Shown: positions 16,355-24,893, counted from the stretch's first letter. The stretch: DNA of 64,000 nt from DP-36 sp036004365 (GCA_036004365.1 DASYRN010000045.1:1-64000), one strand, 5' to 3'. The notes: a model not told the origin generated them from the letters alone. Numbers and translations are program-made.

Positions 16355-17505
16355 AGTCCCTTGTCATTCTCGGTTCTACTGGCAGCATCGGGATAAACGC
16401 GCTCGATCTGGTGCGTCGTTTCCCTGACAAGTTTAGAGTGCGAGGCCTCGTCGCCGGCCGGAACCTAAAGCTCCTGGCGGCGCAGGCGCGCGAGTTTTCT
16501 CCAGACTGGATAAGTATCCGGGAGCAAGGCGAGGTCTCGCTCCTGAGTGAGCTTTTGCACAACCGAAAGGTTGAGATCCTATGGGGCGAGCAAGGGGCTA
16601 TTTCCATTGCTAGGGCCGAGGGCGTTGACGTGGTCTTGGCGGCTATTGTCGGAGGCGCAGGTTTGGTGCCGACGTTGGAGGCGGTGCGCGCCGGGAAAGA
16701 GGTTGCGCTTGCGAATAAAGAAGCTCTGGTCATGGCGGGGGAAATTTTTGTCGCGGAAGCAAAAAAAAAAGGCGTGAGGCTCTTTCCCGTGGATAGCGAG
16801 CACAGCGCAATCTTCCAGTGCCTCCAGGGAAACCGGCGTGATGAGGTCGATCGAATCATTCTCACAGCCTCCGGCGGCCCTTTTCTCCGCGCTTCGTTGA
16901 AGAGTCTCAATCGGGTCAGCGTGAAGCAGGCCCTCAAACATCCGAATTGGAAAATGGGGCCCAAGATTACGGTCGATTCGGCCACGATGATGAACAAAGG
17001 TCTCGAGGTGGTTGAGGCCAGATGGTTATTTGATATGATACCCACTCAGGTAGAGGTTGTAATTCATCCCGAGAGCATCATCCATTCCATGGTCCGATAC
17101 CAGGACGGCTCGATCATCGCGCAATTGGGCATCCCCGACATGCGCATACCGATCGCCTATGCCCTTTCTTTTCCGCATCGACTCAAGGCGGGACTCAGGT
17201 CGCTTGAGTTGACCCGGCTCGGTAAGCTAACTTTTCTTCCGGTCGAAAAGAGGAGATATCCGGCTCTGGGTTTGGCTTACCGGGCTTTGGCTGTGGGAGG
17301 CACGATGCCCGCAGTTCTGAATGCCGCGAACGAGATCGCGGTCGGCGCCTTCCTGGACAAACGGATCGGATTCCGGCAGATTCATCGGGTGATCGAGAAG
17401 ACTATGGAGAGCCACACCACGCTCCGGCCAAAGGAGGTGGGCGAGATTCTCGAGGTGGATCGCTGGGCGAGGGAGAAAAGCCGGACTCTTGTCGAGAAGA
17501 TCTAA
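16351..17505 (+). CDS. dxr: 1-Deoxy-D-xylulose 5-phosphate reductoisomerase
   Basis: 384 residues. It converts DXP to MEP with NADPH, the committed step of the non-mevalonate isoprenoid pathway that feeds uppS two genes upstream. NADPH-binding ILGSTGSIGINALDLV opens the protein. Metal and substrate residues appear in PVDSEHSAIFQCLQG, the flexible-loop region LTASGGPF, KHPNWKMGPKITVDSATMMN and IHPESIIHSMVRYQDGS. It overlaps cdsA by 4 bases and precedes rseP by 12. Confidence 0.96.
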   Translation: MKSLVILGSTGSIGINALDLVRRFPDKFRVRGLVAGRNLKLLAAQAREFSPDWISIREQGEVSLLSELLHNRKVEILWGEQGAISIARAEGVDVVLAAIVGGAGLVPTLEAVRAGKEVALANKEALVMAGEIFVAEAKKKGVRLFPVDSEHSAIFQCLQGNRRDEVDRIILTASGGPFLRASLKSLNRVSVKQALKHPNWKMGPKITVDSATMMNKGLEVVEARWLFDMIPTQVEVVIHPESIIHSMVRYQDGSIIAQLGIPDMRIPIAYALSFPHRLKAGLRSLELTRLGKLTFLPVEKRRYPALGLAYRALAVGGTMPAVLNAANEIAVGAFLDKRIGFRQIHRVIEKTMESHTTLRPKEVGEILEVDRWAREKSRTLVEKI

Positions 17506-17517
17506 AGGAGAAAGCGA

Positions 17518-18588
17518 ATGTTAACCGTTGCTTATGCCATCGTTTCAGCCCTTATAGGGTTAGGGGTTTTGATCATTATTCACGAGTTGGGCCACTTCCT
17601 TGTGGCCAAAAAGCTCGGCGTGGGGGTTTTAACCTTTTCAGTCGGCTTTGGCCCCAAGCTCTTAAAGCGAAAGATCGGTGAAACCGAATACGCCTTGAGC
17701 GCCTTCCCCCTTGGAGGATACGTCAAAATGATTGGAGAGGATCCGGAGGAAGAGGTTAGCCAGGCGGATATCGAGCGATCTTTTTCCCACCAGGGAGTCG
17801 GAAAGCGCGCGGCGATCGTTGCCGCGGGTCCGCTGTTTAACCTGCTGCTCGCTGTCGTACTCTTCGGCGCCATCTTCATGTTCTACGGGGTCCCGCTCCT
17901 GACAACCCGAATCGCCGGCGTTGAGCCGGGTTCTCCAGCCGCGAAGGCGGGGATACAAAAGGGTGACCGCGTCGTTGCCGTAGACGGCGACGCGATAAGA
18001 GAATGGGAGGAGCTTTCGGCTCGGATCAAGCAAAGTCAGGGCAAACCTTTACAGCTAACGGTTCAAAGAGCGGATCAGGAGATCACCGTCACGGTTCAGC
18101 CGACCATGAGAGAGGGAAAAAACATCTTCGGAGAAACAATAGACACCTGGGTCATTGGAATCGCCAGCGAGGTCTCGATGGAAAAAAGCAACCCTTTGTT
18201 GGCGATCGGAAATGGATTTTACAAGACCGGAGAATATTCGGTTCTCACCCTGCTCGGCCTTGTGAAGATGATCAGAGGGGATGTGTCGCCGAAAAATCTC
18301 GGCGGTCCTCTTTTGATCGCCCAGATGGCTGGCCAGCAGGCGCAAGAGGGGCTGGCAAGTTTTTTATTTTTCGTCGCGATACTGAGTGTCAATCTTGGAG
18401 TATTGAATCTCCTGCCGATTCCCGTTCTTGACGGCGGCCATCTGCTTTTTTTCCTGATCGAGTCGCTCTTGGGCCGGCCGGTTGAGGTAAAACATCGGGA
18501 GAGGGCGCAGCAGATCGGAATTTTTGTTCTGATCCTCATCATGGTTTATGCCTTCTATAACGATATCTCCAGGTTATTCGAAGGATAA
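17518..18588 (+). CDS. rseP: Site-2 membrane protease RseP
   Basis: 356 residues. RseP is an inner-membrane zinc protease that cleaves anti-sigma factors and signal-peptide remnants. The zinc site HELGH is in the first helix (LIIIHELGHFLVAKKLGVGV) and the third ligand is in NLLPIPVLDGGHLLF. A PDZ domain lies between them (IAGVEPGSPAAKAGIQKGDR). Only one PDZ domain is clear, where E. coli has two. GAGAAAGCGAATG gives a reasonable start. Confidence 0.95.
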   Translation: MLTVAYAIVSALIGLGVLIIIHELGHFLVAKKLGVGVLTFSVGFGPKLLKRKIGETEYALSAFPLGGYVKMIGEDPEEEVSQADIERSFSHQGVGKRAAIVAAGPLFNLLLAVVLFGAIFMFYGVPLLTTRIAGVEPGSPAAKAGIQKGDRVVAVDGDAIREWEELSARIKQSQGKPLQLTVQRADQEITVTVQPTMREGKNIFGETIDTWVIGIASEVSMEKSNPLLAIGNGFYKTGEYSVLTLLGLVKMIRGDVSPKNLGGPLLIAQMAGQQAQEGLASFLFFVAILSVNLGVLNLLPIPVLDGGHLLFFLIESLLGRPVEVKHRERAQQIGIFVLILIMVYAFYNDISRLFEG

Positions 18589-18596
18589 TCTAGTAA

Positions 18597-18678
18597 GTCA
18601 GTTTCGAGTTTTGGATGCTTAATTCTTAGTTGTGTTAATCCTCAGCAACTCAAAACTTAAAACTCAAAACTAGAAATT
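18597..18678. repeat. Theme-word inverted repeat (GTTTCGAGTTTT type, second copy)
   Basis: CAGTTTCGAGTTTTGG and TTCTTAGTTGTG on the left face AGCAACTCAAAACTTAAAAC and TCAAAACTAGAAATTC on the right. The same word builds the block at 496. It ends one base before the tsaB ATG. Confidence 0.65.
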
Positions 18679-18679
18679 C

Positions 18680-19414
18680 ATGGCGATTCTCGGCATCGAC
18701 ACTTCCACTGCCATCGCCAGCGTGGCCTTGGTGGAAATGGGGAAGGTGGTCTGCGAGGAGATTCAGCAAGCTGGAAGTAAAACTAACGGCACGAGTCATG
18801 CCAACCATGCGGAGACTCTGTTGCCGTTAATTGATGGCATTCTCAAAAAGGCCTCTCTCCCCTTATCGGAGCTTTCCGCTATCGCACTCTCGATCGGTCC
18901 GGGATCTTTCACCGGTCTTCGGATCGGGTTGAGCACCGTGAAAGGGCTCGCCTACGGCTCGAATATCTCGGTCGTTGGCATCTCCACATTGCTTGCGACG
19001 GCGGCGCGGGCAAAGGGCTGGGACGGCTTGGCGTGTCCTTTCCTCGATGCGCGAAAAAAAGAGGTCTATGCCGCGCTGTTCAGAAAGAAGGGTGAGAGCT
19101 TGGAGCGCCTGACCGAAGATCTCGTCGCTCCGCACCGAAAGATAGTCGAACTCGTTCTGTCCCGCGCCAACCAGGAGCGCTGCCTTTTCATCGGAGATGG
19201 GACTAAAACCTATGGTGACGTTCTTACCATGGCTCTCGGGGAAAAGTGTGTTTTGACCCTGGGCGAAGATTATCCCTCGACCGCTTCAGCAGTAGCCCGC
19301 TTGGCGGAAGAAAGATTGCGCGGCGAGCCATCCGACCCGGTTGGTCCTTTGAGTCCGCTTTACCTTCGTCCTTCGGAGGCTGAGCTTAAACGGTTGAAGC
19401 AGGATGCGCAGTAG
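18680..19414 (+). CDS. tsaB: tRNA t6A modification protein TsaB
   Basis: 244 residues. TsaB is the inactive ASKHA partner of TsaD in making N6-threonylcarbamoyladenosine at A37 of ANN-decoding tRNAs. The N-terminus ILGIDTSTAIASVALVE and the stretches HAETLLPLID, IGPGSFTGLRIGLSTVKGLA and CPFLDARKKEVYAALF are typical. It has no HxxxH metal site, as expected for TsaB rather than TsaD. It has no obvious ribosome binding site because the preceding repeat runs to the start. Confidence 0.93.
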   Translation: MAILGIDTSTAIASVALVEMGKVVCEEIQQAGSKTNGTSHANHAETLLPLIDGILKKASLPLSELSAIALSIGPGSFTGLRIGLSTVKGLAYGSNISVVGISTLLATAARAKGWDGLACPFLDARKKEVYAALFRKKGESLERLTEDLVAPHRKIVELVLSRANQERCLFIGDGTKTYGDVLTMALGEKCVLTLGEDYPSTASAVARLAEERLRGEPSDPVGPLSPLYLRPSEAELKRLKQDAQ

Positions 19415-19474
19415 CTCGATCGCTCCACTCGGGATTTGGTCAATTGAAAAAAAATTGTTCTCAGGTCGGTCACG

Positions 19475-19503
19475 TTGACAAAAAAAAGGGCGTAGGATAA
19501 GTT
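19475..19503 (+). promoter_or_regulatory. Probable promoter of the DUF465-ilvBN operon
   Basis: TTGACA at 19475-19480, then 17 bases including an A-tract, then TAAGTT at 19498-19503. GATAAG two bases earlier is an alternative -10. It is followed by AATGAGGAGG before the ATG at 19544. Confidence 0.4.
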
Positions 19504-19543
19504 AGCGATTTATGAAATAAAAAAACAAAATGAGGAGGCTCTC

Positions 19544-19789
19544 ATGGAGCAGCGAGAGGAAGAGCTGATCGTCTCTCTTTTGGACAAGGATGCGGAGCTG
19601 AAGAAATATTATGAAGAGCATCAGGAACTAGAGAAAAAGCTCTCGCTTTATCAGCATAAACCTCATCTGAGCGCGATGGAAGAAGTAGAGAAGAAAAGGC
19701 TTCAGAAACTCAAGCTTTTAGGAAAAGACAAAATCATGGAAATTTTGGAGAGATACCGGCATGGACGAGCCCAAGGAGAAGCGAAATGA
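19544..19789 (+). CDS. DUF465-family small coiled-coil protein
   Basis: 81 residues. A strong GAGGAGG precedes the ATG. The sequence has DUF465/YdcH character: VSLLDKDAELKKYYEEHQEL, then LEKKLSLYQHKPHLSAMEEV and KKRLQKLKLLGKDKIMEIL, predicted to form two antiparallel helices. The family function is unknown. The stop overlaps the ilvB start by 4 bases, so it is translated with acetolactate synthase; this coupling hints at, but does not show, a role linked to branched-chain amino acids. Confidence 0.8.
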   Translation: MEQREEELIVSLLDKDAELKKYYEEHQELEKKLSLYQHKPHLSAMEEVEKKRLQKLKLLGKDKIMEILERYRHGRAQGEAK

Positions 19790-21564
19790 AAAAAACCGGC
19801 GCTGAGATATTTGTTGAGTCGCTCAAGCAGGAAGGTGTCAAAGTCGTCTTCGGCATCCCCGGAGGAGTCGTTTTAAAAATCTTTGATGTGTTGCACCAAC
19901 AAAAGGACGTTGAAGTTATCCTGACCCGGCATGAACAGGGTGCCGCCCATATGGCCGAGGGGTATGCGAAGGCGACAGGAAAGGCAGGAGTCGCGCTGGT
20001 GACTTCCGGCCCGGGAATGACCAACATCGTGACCGGTCTGACCGATGCTTTCATGGATTCAGTGCCTCTGGTTGCTTTTACCGGCCAGGTCTCGACTAGC
20101 TTGATCGGCAACGACGCCTTTCAGGAAGCGGACAACGTGGGGATCAGCCGTCCCTGTACAAAGCACAACGTCTTGGTCAAAGACGTGAATGATCTGGCGC
20201 GCACCATCAAAGAAGCGTTTTACATCGCCACGACCGGGCGGCCCGGACCGGTGTTGGTCGATATTCCAAAAGATGTCAGCACCGAGAAGGCGGAATTCAA
20301 GTATCCGGACAAAGTGAGCCTGCGCGGTTACAATCCGACCTACGAGGGAAACAGATATCAGATTCGGCAGGCAGCCGAAGAGATCATGAACGCCAAGAAG
20401 CCGGTGATCTATGTCGGAGGCGGGGCGCTCTTTTCCGACGCAGCCGATGAGATCCTGGAATTGGCGGACATGACGCAAATTCCGGTCACGATGACGCTTA
20501 TGGGCTTGGGAAGCTTTCCGGGAACTCACGCGCTTTCCATGGGAATGCTAGGCATGCACGGCGGTTACTGGACCAACATGGCGATGCATCAGGCCGATTT
20601 GCTCATCGCCGTTGGGGCGCGGTTTGATGACCGCGTCACCGGGAAGCTGTCCGATTTTTGCCCTGAGGCTAAGGTCATCCATATCGATATCGACCCGACT
20701 TCGATCAAGAAGAATGTCTTTACCCACATCCCCATCGTCGGGGATGTGAAGGCGGTGCTGCGGCAGCTCAATATCGTTCTGCGGTCGTTGGACGGCAATC
20801 AGGCTGAGCTCAAGGAAAGGCGGCGCCCCTGGCACAAGCAGATCGAGGAGTGGAAACGGGCCCACCCGCTGCGCTATCACCAGGACACCAAGATCACCAA
20901 GCCGCAGTACGTCATCGAGAAGCTCTACGAGATCACCCGACACGATGCGATCGTCGCCACGGACGTCGGCCAACATCAGATGTGGGCCGCGCAGTATTTC
21001 AAGGGAACCAAGCCGCGGACCTTTCTCACCTCAGGCGGTCTGGGGACGATGGGATTCGGCTTCCCGGCCGCGCTCGGCGCGCAGAAGGCATACCCGGACA
21101 GGCTGGTGCTCTGCATCACGAGCGAGGGCAGCTTCCAGATGAATCTTCAGGAGCTGGCCACCGCGCAGGAACATAAGCTTCCGGTCAAGATCGTTTTGCT
21201 CAATAACGGATTTCACGGGATGGTGCGCCAATGGCAGGATCTCTTCTACGAAGGCCGTTATGCCGCCAGCTATCTTGGAAAACTCCCGGACTTCGTCAAG
21301 CTCGCCGACGCCTATGGCATCCGCGGCCTGCGCGCGGAGAAACCTTCCGAGGTCGAGTCGGTCATCCGGGAGGGGCTGAAGCACAAAGGCCCTGTGCTGA
21401 TGGATTTTCAGGTTGACCCGTACGAAAACTGCTACCCGATGATCCCGGCGGGTGGCGCCCACCATGAGATGGTTCTCGAAGATCCACCCGAACTCAAGAC
21501 CGCACGAAAGGGCGGAGTAGCAAAAAAGAAGGTTGAGGAGGGGGAAGGCGTTCTGCCCGCCTAG
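19786..21564 (+). CDS. ilvB: Acetolactate synthase large subunit
   Basis: 592 residues. It is the ThDP/FAD enzyme that condenses pyruvate with pyruvate or 2-ketobutyrate, the first common step to valine, leucine and isoleucine. N-domain: EIFVESLKQEGVKVVFGIPG and the catalytic Glu in LTRHEQGAAHMAEGYAKATG. FAD domain: GLGSFPGTHALSMGMLGMHG. ThDP-binding domain: TSGGLGTMGFGFPAALGAQ; the usual GDGSF is here ITSEGSFQMNLQEL, so the first Mg-binding Asp of the G-D-G motif is replaced by Glu. The C-terminus has the usual DPYENCYPMIPAGGAHHEM. Product confidence is high. Confidence 0.95.
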   Translation: MKKTGAEIFVESLKQEGVKVVFGIPGGVVLKIFDVLHQQKDVEVILTRHEQGAAHMAEGYAKATGKAGVALVTSGPGMTNIVTGLTDAFMDSVPLVAFTGQVSTSLIGNDAFQEADNVGISRPCTKHNVLVKDVNDLARTIKEAFYIATTGRPGPVLVDIPKDVSTEKAEFKYPDKVSLRGYNPTYEGNRYQIRQAAEEIMNAKKPVIYVGGGALFSDAADEILELADMTQIPVTMTLMGLGSFPGTHALSMGMLGMHGGYWTNMAMHQADLLIAVGARFDDRVTGKLSDFCPEAKVIHIDIDPTSIKKNVFTHIPIVGDVKAVLRQLNIVLRSLDGNQAELKERRRPWHKQIEEWKRAHPLRYHQDTKITKPQYVIEKLYEITRHDAIVATDVGQHQMWAAQYFKGTKPRTFLTSGGLGTMGFGFPAALGAQKAYPDRLVLCITSEGSFQMNLQELATAQEHKLPVKIVLLNNGFHGMVRQWQDLFYEGRYAASYLGKLPDFVKLADAYGIRGLRAEKPSEVESVIREGLKHKGPVLMDFQVDPYENCYPMIPAGGAHHEMVLEDPPELKTARKGGVAKKKVEEGEGVLPA

Positions 21565-21568
21565 ACTA

Positions 21569-21632
21569 CAAGTTTCGGGTTCCGAGTCCCGAGTTTCGAG
21601 TCAAACCCGAAACGCGGAGCCAGAAACTCGAC
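21569..21632. repeat. Theme-word inverted repeat (GTTTCGGGTTCCGAG type)
   Basis: AGTTTCGGGTTCCGAGTCCC and GAGTTTCGAGTC on the left face AACCCGAAACGCGGAGCC and AGAAACTCGAC on the right. It is the GC-richer variant of the word at 496 and 18597 and fills the ilvB-ilvN gap. Confidence 0.65.
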
Positions 21633-21648
21633 ACTGATCTTTGGTTGC

Positions 21649-22167
21649 ATGGAACATATCATTTCGATTCTCGTTGAGAATAAGTTCGGGGTATTGGCTC
21701 GCGTCGCGGGCCTGTTCAGCGCACGGGGCTACAACATCGAAAGCCTCTCGGTTGCTCCGACGCTCGATCCGACGACTTCCATGATTACGATCGTGACGCA
21801 GGGGGAGGATCGGATCATCGAGCAGATCATCAAGCAGCTCAACAAGGTCATCGAGGTTCTCAAAGTGACCGACCTTACCGAGACGAGTTTTCTCGACCGC
21901 GAGACCGCTCTGATCAAGATCAACACCAAACCGGAGCACCGCGAGGAGGCGATCCGCATCGCGGAGATCTTTCGGGCGAAAATCGTCGACTCCTCGCCTA
22001 TGACCTACACGATCGAGGTCACCGGCGACGTGGACAAGGTGGAGGCGCTCATCAATATGCTGCGCCCGCTCGGGATCAAAGAGCTCGTGCGCACAGGGCG
22101 CATCGCGATTGCTCGCGAAGGCGCGAAAGTATCCGTACGCCGCGAAGCCCAGGCCGTGAAAGCCTGA
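21649..22167 (+). CDS. ilvN: Acetolactate synthase small (regulatory) subunit
   Basis: 172 residues, IlvH-like length. It activates the large subunit and confers valine feedback inhibition. An N-terminal ACT domain covers about 3-75 (HIISILVENKFGVLARVAGL, FSARGYNIESLSVAPT). The C-terminal ALS_ss_C domain includes ETALIKINTKPEHREE and VTGDVDKVEALINMLRPLGI with KELVRTGRIAIARE. It is separated from ilvB only by a repeat block. ilvC, a frequent next gene, is absent. Confidence 0.95.
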   Translation: MEHIISILVENKFGVLARVAGLFSARGYNIESLSVAPTLDPTTSMITIVTQGEDRIIEQIIKQLNKVIEVLKVTDLTETSFLDRETALIKINTKPEHREEAIRIAEIFRAKIVDSSPMTYTIEVTGDVDKVEALINMLRPLGIKELVRTGRIAIAREGAKVSVRREAQAVKA

Positions 22168-22177
22168 AATTTTTTCA

Positions 22178-22233
22178 CCCACTTTCCGTTTTCATCTTTC
22201 CGTTTTTATCCTTTATCCGTTCTTCTTGCCTTG
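22178..22233. repeat. Pyrimidine-rich theme repeat (TTTCCGTTTTCATC / ATCCTTTATCC)
   Basis: Words TTTCCGTTTTCATC, TTTCCGTTTTTATCC and TTTATCCGTTC follow each other. This is the reverse complement of the block after the next gene (23365), so the two arms bracket the dehydrogenase gene. Confidence 0.6.
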
Positions 22234-22259
22234 CCGTAAAGAATCGGCATACTGGCGGT

Positions 22260-23363
22260 ATGTTGAAGACTAGGATAAGAATTTTTCTCGCGCTTCTTAC
22301 CGGACTGGTTCTGAGCAGCGTGCCGGCATCATCCGCGACGACCCAACCGAATGTTGAAGTTGTCGCCGAGGGATTAGAAACTCCCTGGGCGATCGCCTTC
22401 GCGCCCGACAGGCGCATCTTCATCACCGAGCGGCCGGGACGCATCCGGGTGATCAAAGACGGTAAATTGCAGAAAGAGCCGTGGATGGAGATCGAGATCT
22501 ACGAGGCTGGTGAGGCGGGGCTTATGGGGCTCGCTCTGGACCCGCAATTTGAGCGCAATCGGTTTGTCTATGTCGCCTATACCCATCGCGACAGCGCCGG
22601 TCGGATGAGAAATCACCTGGCGAGGCTGCGGGAGGATCAAGGCAAGGGCGTCATGGATAAGGTCTTAGTCGACGGAGCGAGAGGAGCCAGAAATCACGAC
22701 GGCGCGCGGGTCAAGTTCGGTCCCGATGGGAAACTTTACTTGACGATGGGCGATGCCCAGGACGCGGACACAGCACAAAACCTATCTTCCTTGAACGGCA
22801 AAATACTCAGGATGAACCCGGACGGGACAATTCCCTCGGATAATCCCTTCAAAAATTCTCCGGTCTATTCTTATGGCCATAGAAACCCGCAGGGACTCGC
22901 CTGGCAGCCTGGGACCGGAAGGCTTTACGCGACCGAGCACGGTCCGAGCGGCTTTCAGGGATGCTGTCGCGATGAGCTGAATTTTATCGAGCCGGGAAAG
23001 AATTACGGTTGGCCGGTCATACGCGGCGACCAAACCCGCGAGGGGATGGTGCCGCCGATTCTCCACAGCGGAACGAACGAGACATGGGCTCCCTGCGGGG
23101 CGACCTTTGTGACGCGCGGGCCGTGGGCTGGATCGCTTGTATTTACCGGCCTGCGCGGACAGACCCTTTACCGCGTGATCTTGGACAAAGACGATCCGCG
23201 CAAAGTCGCCGGATTCGAACGGGACTTTGCACGTGAGTTCGGACGGCTGCGTGACGTAGTCGAGGGACCGGACGGCGCGCTCTATGTTCTCACCAGCAAC
23301 CGCGACGGCCGCGGCAGCCCGGCGTCGAACGACGACCGCGTGTTGCGGCTCACTCTTAAGTAA
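22260..23363 (+). CDS. PQQ-dependent sugar dehydrogenase family protein (exported)
   Basis: 367 residues. It belongs to the soluble glucose / aldose sugar dehydrogenase beta-propeller family, which oxidises sugars in the periplasm with PQQ and Ca2+. A signal peptide ends near VLSSVPASSA. Family motifs are ETPWAIAFAPDRRIFITERP, EAGLMGLALDPQFERNRFVY, GPDGKLYLTMGDAQDAD, LNGKILRMNPDGTIPSDNPF and YSYGHRNPQGLAW. The exact sugar is unknown. No PQQ synthesis gene is in the window. It is flanked by inverted arms of one repeat word (22178 and 23365). Confidence 0.88.
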   Translation: MLKTRIRIFLALLTGLVLSSVPASSATTQPNVEVVAEGLETPWAIAFAPDRRIFITERPGRIRVIKDGKLQKEPWMEIEIYEAGEAGLMGLALDPQFERNRFVYVAYTHRDSAGRMRNHLARLREDQGKGVMDKVLVDGARGARNHDGARVKFGPDGKLYLTMGDAQDADTAQNLSSLNGKILRMNPDGTIPSDNPFKNSPVYSYGHRNPQGLAWQPGTGRLYATEHGPSGFQGCCRDELNFIEPGKNYGWPVIRGDQTREGMVPPILHSGTNETWAPCGATFVTRGPWAGSLVFTGLRGQTLYRVILDKDDPRKVAGFERDFAREFGRLRDVVEGPDGALYVLTSNRDGRGSPASNDDRVLRLTLK

Positions 23364-23364
23364 C

Positions 23365-23401
23365 AGGATGAAAGCGGAAATCGGAAAGATGAAATGAAAG
23401 G
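23365..23401. repeat. Purine-rich theme repeat (GGATGAAAGCGGAAA)
   Basis: AGGATGAAAGCGGAAATCGG and AAAGATGAAATGAAAGG. It is the reverse complement of the words at 22178, on the other side of the sugar dehydrogenase gene. Confidence 0.6.
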
Positions 23402-23450
23402 AATTGATTGCCTTGCGCCCTATCGACTCGCGCCTATTCCATTTTTTGCT

Positions 23451-23480
23451 TTGCTAAAAAACTCAAAATCGTAGTAAAAT
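23451..23480 (+). promoter_or_regulatory. Possible promoter before the EcsC-like gene
   Basis: TTGCTA at 23451-23456, an 18-base spacer and TAAAAT at 23475-23480 in an AT-rich stretch. The ATG at 23627 is about 140 bases downstream. Confidence 0.35.
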
Positions 23481-23626
23481 TATCTTGTTTTCTCTACCTT
23501 TCCACACAATGCCGTGAAAGCCTTCGCAGAGGTTCAAGAAGAGACAGATAGGTGAAAGCCGCGTGCGACGTTGCGGCCCGAAATCCTACCTGTCATCAGG
23601 CGGGAATCGAAGAGGAGAAAATTTCC

Positions 23627-24247
23627 ATGGAAAGTCAGGATAAGTCTCCGGCAAAGGTCTATCCAGGTGGTTCAGCGGCTGAAAGTTTCGTTAATAGAGT
23701 TTTTGAGATCGTTAAGATAACCATCAAGGAAATTCCTCCGAGTGATCAGATCAAGCATTCTAACCCGGAGCTTCATGCCCGTGTATTGACAAAAGCAGCT
23801 GCTTTGAAGGCCGCCGCAGTATCAGGCACCTTGGCGCTCCCGCCCGGACCTTGGGGGCTTATGACCGTCTTGCCGGATCTGATCGAAATCTGGCGGCTGC
23901 AGGCTCGGCTCGTCTCCGATATAGCGGCCGTGTACGGAGAGAGAGCCAGCCTGACCCACGAAACATTGCTGTACTGCCTGTTTCGCCACGCCGTGGCTCA
24001 AGTCATCAGGGATTTGGTTACGCGCGTGGGCGAGAGAATCGTGGTCCAACGCGCCTCCTGGCGGCTGAGCCAGAGAATTCTACACAGGGTCGGTATGGAA
24101 ATTACCCGGCGCGTCACCGGCAGGAGCGTCTCGCGTCTTCTTCCACTGATCGGAGCTTTAGGCGTCGCCGGGTACGCGTATTACGACACCGCGCAGGTCG
24201 GACAAACGGCCATCGAGTTTTTCAGCAGAGAAATTGAGCTTAAATAA
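23627..24247 (+). CDS. EcsC-like protein
   Basis: 206 residues from the ATG at 23627, preceded by GAGGAG with 9 bases spacing; an earlier in-frame start at 23552 would add 25 poorly conserved residues. Residues about 65-120 (GTLALPPGPWGLMTVLPDLI, EIWRLQARLVSDIAAVYGER) match the EcsC family pattern. EcsC is a component of unknown biochemistry named from the Bacillus ecs transporter locus. A hydrophobic Gly/Ala-rich C-terminal segment (LLPLIGALGVAGYAYYDTAQ) resembles a membrane-insertion region. No transporter gene is adjacent. Confidence 0.65.
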   Translation: MESQDKSPAKVYPGGSAAESFVNRVFEIVKITIKEIPPSDQIKHSNPELHARVLTKAAALKAAAVSGTLALPPGPWGLMTVLPDLIEIWRLQARLVSDIAAVYGERASLTHETLLYCLFRHAVAQVIRDLVTRVGERIVVQRASWRLSQRILHRVGMEITRRVTGRSVSRLLPLIGALGVAGYAYYDTAQVGQTAIEFFSREIELK

Positions 24248-24265
24248 CTAAGCACTTATCACAAC

Positions 24266-24346
24266 TAACGAACACGATCACAAATCACGATCCGCCTTTT
24301 GCTCTTTCGATTCTATCCTTTATCCTTCATCCTTTATTCTTTTTCT
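24266..24346. repeat. Composite theme repeat (CACGATCACAAATCACGAT plus TATCCTTCATCC)
   Basis: AACGAACACGATCACAAATC and ACGATCC are followed by CTATCCTTTATCCTTCATCC and TTTATTC. Two themes used separately elsewhere in the window are joined here. Confidence 0.6.
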
Positions 24347-24358
24347 TGGAGGTAACCC

Positions 24359-24802
24359 GTGTATTACTTTGCCTACGGCTCGAACATGAACTGGGCGCAG
24401 ATGAAGCAACGCTGCTCGTCGGCCAGGTTCGTGTCGGTGGCATGCCTGAAGGACCGCCGCTTTGCAATCACGCGACGATCGCGCCGGCGCCTGTGCGGGA
24501 CGGCGGATGTCCTTCCTGAACCCGGCAGCGAGGTCTTGGGAGTCGTCTACGAGATCGATGATTGTGATCTCGGCCTACTCGATGGCTTCGAAGATGGCTA
24601 CGGCAGAGAAAAGATGTTCGTGGATCCTATCGGCGACGGCGGCCGTCGGCTGGAGGCGTGGGTTTATATCGCTGAGAAAGAAACGTATCCCCCGCTTCCC
24701 AACGCGCTCTACAAACGGCTCATCGTCGAGGGCGCGAGGCACTGGAAGCTGCCGGAAGCGTACATCGATATGCTGGAGAAAATCGAGATAGCAATCGAGT
24801 AA
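24359..24802 (+). CDS. Gamma-glutamylcyclotransferase-like (AIG2/GGCT fold) protein
   Basis: 147 residues from a GTG start seven bases after GGAGG. The opening YYFAYGSNMNW is the GGCT substrate-binding signature. VLGVVYEIDDCDLGLLDGFE and GYGREKMFVDP carry the region of the catalytic Glu. Family members release 5-oxoproline from gamma-glutamyl amines or peptides in the cytosol; the substrate here is open. The protein is complete and stands alone between repeat blocks. Confidence 0.85.
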   Translation: MYYFAYGSNMNWAQMKQRCSSARFVSVACLKDRRFAITRRSRRRLCGTADVLPEPGSEVLGVVYEIDDCDLGLLDGFEDGYGREKMFVDPIGDGGRRLEAWVYIAEKETYPPLPNALYKRLIVEGARHWKLPEAYIDMLEKIEIAIE

Positions 24803-24893
24803 AGAGTAGCGAGTAACGAGGAAAGAGTTTAGAGTAGGAGTTCAGTCCTGTTTGTTACCTCATTACTCAATACTTGCTCCTTGCCCCTTTTGT
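24803..24893. repeat. Theme-word inverted repeat (GAGTAACGAG type)
   Basis: AGAGTAGCGAGTAACGAGG and AAAGAGTTTAGAGTAGGAG on the left face TTACCTCATTACTCAATAC and TTGCTCC on the right. It lies between two convergent genes and could act as a bidirectional 3' end. Confidence 0.6.
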
